Shown here one piece after another: positions 61,046-64,000 of a stretch of 64,000 bases of DNA. Both the position numbers and the translations under genes were made by a program. Positions within the stretch are counted from its first letter, which is position 1. Every line of letters starts with the position of its first letter. This stretch comes from Girardinichthys multiradiatus (taxonomy: Eukaryota; Chordata; Actinopteri; Cyprinodontiformes; Goodeidae): contig NC_061816.1 in NCBI RefSeq assembly GCF_021462225.1, positions 12,921,390-12,985,389 on the forward strand. The letters are read 5' to 3'. Under the pieces are notes generated by a model. That model was not told the DNA's origin. It saw only the letters and a program-made list of their open reading frames with translations, and made no database searches.

Positions 61046-61890
61046 GTAAGTGTCAGGGCTTGGACTTTGTGTTTAGTCACTTATGTTTATATTTAGTACT
61101 TTGGTAGTTGTGTTGTTTTGGTTACTCCCTCTCACTCCTGATTGTTTGTTTCCCCCCTAGTGTTGTCACCCTCCTCGTTCATTGTTCCTTTGGTTATGGT
61201 TGCTTTTTTAGTTTTGACTTAGTATGGTTTTCTCTGTCATTTTTGCTATTAATATGCTTATTATTATTTGTACTCTGTTAATCTTATTTCACCAGCCCCT
61301 CTGGTTAGGTTGTGCTTACTTTTTGTTTGTTTACATCCTAGTCCTCATGTTCTCTGCTTCCCTTCCTGTCAGTTCAGTCTGTGTGGTGTTAGGTTTGCTG
61401 TATGGGTTCCTTGTTCGTTCTCAGGTTATGGTGTTTCTTATGTTCCCTCTAGTTTCTTGGTTCATGTTTATTTTTTACTCTCATGCTTCATTTGGTTATT
61501 TGTTTATAGCTTCATTTCGGTATTGTTTATTAGTCCCTTTGTCATGTTTTAATCTATGTATTGTTTTCACCTGTTCCCTCTGCCTTCCTGCCTCCTCGTT
61601 ACACCTGTTCTTAGTTCCTTGATTACCTGCCTTTGTTCTCGTTCTGTATATTAGTTGGTTTTGTTTCATTGTCCTTTGCTGGTTCCTCTCGTTCACTACC
61701 CTCGTCCATGCCTTGAGTTCCACATGTTCCTGCAGTGTCTCTGTAAGTTTGGATGTCTGACTCTGGTTTACACCTGCAGTGTTTTTTGTTACTTTTCATT
61801 TTTTGAATAAAGCTAAAGACTGCTTGAAATGCTGCTACCAAGCTCTTGCTTGCGCTTCGGTCCACCCACAAACCACAATGTGACAGTAAG
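61046..61890 (+). mobile_element. solo LTR with target duplication GTAAG
   Basis: The LTR spans 61051-61885 (835 bp), begins TGTCAGGGC and ends TGTGACA. GTAAG stands immediately before (61046-61050) and after (61886-61890). An AATAAA signal at 61806-61811 is about 75 bp from the 3' end. The open frame of 132 codons at 61224 is low-complexity pyrimidine-rich sequence and not a gene. Confidence 0.88.
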
Positions 61891-64000
61891 GCTGGTTGAA
61901 CAAGTCTTCCGTTGTTGACATCTTAATCAATTTGGAAATAAAAAGTTTCTGCAGAGCTTGATATGTGTATCTCTCATCAAACTACAAAAATAGCCGAATG
62001 GGTTAAAGTGGAACGCTCTTTGACCTGGAGGGGGGCAGGGTGTGAAGTGCCTCAGTAGCATTTAAAGAGATCGCACCAAAATGAGTTGCTCTCAGATGTA
62101 CCTTAGAACAGGGGTAAATAAGGAGCCTGTAGAGCTACACTAACAAGGAATTCAGACCAAAGCATATTGCCGTTCCACTTTATATAGACCACAACTGAAT
62201 GATTTAAATGTGAAAAGGAAGAATTAAAAGCATATGTCCCCTTTACTTCAGTATCATTGTGAATAACTGCTGCATATGACACCTTATCACTTCTTAGTTT
62301 TTGACTTAACATTTCTGATATAAATTTGGGAGAGCAGATAGAGTCAATGAGCAAAAATGTTAAAGCATATACAAATGTATGGCAAAACTTTAAAGGAAAG
62401 AAAAACAGAGGTTAAAAAAAGGACTTAAAAATGACACAAAATAATGTTAGAATCCAAGCATAACATAAGAAAAAAAAAAAAAAAACAATACACGGCTCAT
62501 TTCCAACAAGTAAATAGCTAAGGTGGGATAAAAATGAACTGATAAAGTGATATAGGACCTTTATGGGAAAGCTGCAGTGATAATTTACTTCTGAGTCCAT
62601 AACAACACCCAGGATTATTGTACACCTTCCAGTCTTTAGACTCAAGAGTTGAATGCTGATCTCAAAGCTTTATTTGATTTTTTACAAAAAAAAAACAATG
62701 ACTTCTATATTTTCTACATTAGGTTGGAAGAAATCTTGACCCTTGCTTTGTGGCAACACAGACACATGAAGTTGCGTGTCATCAACAAATACATTGTAGG
62801 ACATTAGGGGGAGCATATAAATACTGAATATAACGGAACCTCCTACTCTGGGTGTAGGCTGCGCCACATTTTTCCAAATTTTCTCCCCTATTTTATGACA
62901 CTCAGGTGCCCTTGCTCAGATGTATAATTGCCACATAATGCAACGTGGTCCCATTCTGGCAAATAAAATTTGAACCAAACTAATGTAATACCATATAAGT
63001 AGTTGGACAAGAACCCAAACACCAATTTAGGATCAGCTGTGTCCACTAATCCACTTATACCAACACAGAAATTTTATCCCAGGACCCAACTATAATTTTA
63101 CTACAGGTAAGACATTAGAACTATCTTCTCCTTTTAAACATACAGGATTATCAGTTAATTTCCATGCCAAGAATGTCAATATATCTAAAACTGTAGTAAA
63201 GTTTTATTGTAAGATACTTTAAAAATAGTATCTTAGTGTAGTTAATTTACAAAAGTTTTCACATTTGGTGAACCTAATGTGGAACACATAGTTAGAAAAA
63301 CCTGTGCTGAAATATTTGCTACCTGTTTGCCATCTGACACTTTCACACTGTTTGATCACGGTTTGATCGAAAATGCTGCCGCCTTGCTGTGAAGGCTGGT
63401 GGTGTATAAACAACTTTTTGATGAAGGTCCAACAGGCAGTTTGGCTCACCTGATAAAGTGAAATATACTATGATGTCATAACAGTCACCTCTATGATTCA
63501 TCTCTAGCTCTTCTGGACACAAAAAAAAAGTACTTTCCTCTATTTTTTTGTAGTAAAGATGGGCTAAATGGGTCAACAGACCTTGCATGTATGTCAGCGA
63601 TATCCCGATGGTATAAGGCTGACCCCCTAAATGTGGAGATGCAGCAGAGAGGAAAGCTGCTGATGCAAAATTTCAAGCAGCTTTGACCTGTTTGTTTCAC
63701 TTTCAAACTGTGCGCAGAGCACACCTGGGATGTGTGCGCAACACTAAAATAAGCTTCTCACATTGACTCGGTTTGGAACATATTGATCTCATTCATCATT
63801 GTGTATGATGTACCTCAGAGGTCTTCAACTAATACACAGCAGAAGGGGACAGCCCAAAACTGGAAAAGGGGCTAAATGACGAGCACCCTCGTCACAAATC
63901 CCTTAAAATTATCTTGGCTGCATCAAAGAAAGGACAAAAACATTAAAAAACATAGCAAAGGGTAGTGTGAAATGCTTGAGCGTTGAATTTTATAGAGCTT
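61891..64000. other. no feature recognised
   Basis: Non-coding AT-rich DNA to the end of the window. A tracts occur at about 62469-62485 and 62686-62695. Confidence 0.5.

Noticed and set aside
61224..61622. 132-codon hydrophobic ORF that looks like a membrane protein
   Set aside because: It lies wholly inside a solo LTR; the T-rich sequence gives Leu/Phe/Val codons by composition.

Overview
The window is eukaryotic nuclear DNA, almost certainly from a teleost fish. It is AT-rich and intron-containing, it carries one multi-exon vertebrate gene on the + strand, and it is crowded with DNA transposons of the Tc1/mariner superfamily of the kinds that litter ray-finned fish genomes. There are also LTR retrotransposon pieces, a LINE fragment and tRNA-type SINEs. 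I cannot name the species.

The only protein-coding host gene I can support is arhgap6 (Rho GTPase-activating protein 6). Thirteen exons, from 14748 to 30796, join in one open frame with consistent GT-AG splice sites and exon phases. They encode the last 705 residues: linker regions, a full RhoGAP domain with its arginine finger, and a C-terminal tail ending in a class I PDZ ligand. The start codon is not here. The first visible exon begins in phase 0 exactly where human ARHGAP6 exon 2 begins, so the 5' exon lies upstream of the window and bases 1-14747 are most likely intron 1.

Layout. 1-14.7 kb: presumed intron 1, with a decayed Tc1 copy (0.3-1.0 kb), a Tc1-type element with an open 350-aa DD38E transposase (7.4-8.9 kb), and a 1.5-kb non-autonomous LTR element with a proline-rich gag-like frame and a 5-bp target duplication (9.9-11.4 kb). 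14.7-30.8 kb: the arhgap6 exons, with Tc1 remnants and a MITE in the introns. 30.8-31.8 kb: 3' UTR. 31.8-64 kb: gene-poor DNA with no host gene seen. This last part holds many decayed Tc1 copies, two closely related DD34E Tc1 elements in opposite orientation with different disabling lesions (47.95-49.55 kb and 58.41-60.02 kb), a LINE fragment, two SINE copies with 12-13 bp target duplications, and solo LTRs. One solo LTR is split by the second DD34E element.

I found no undescribed biological system. The most informative observations are structural: nested and dated insertions confirmed by target-site duplications, a 104-bp near-identical segment patched into a decayed transposon, and a perfect 16-bp hairpin in the LINE fragment. 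Family assignments of transposons rest on remembered consensus features, not on a database search.
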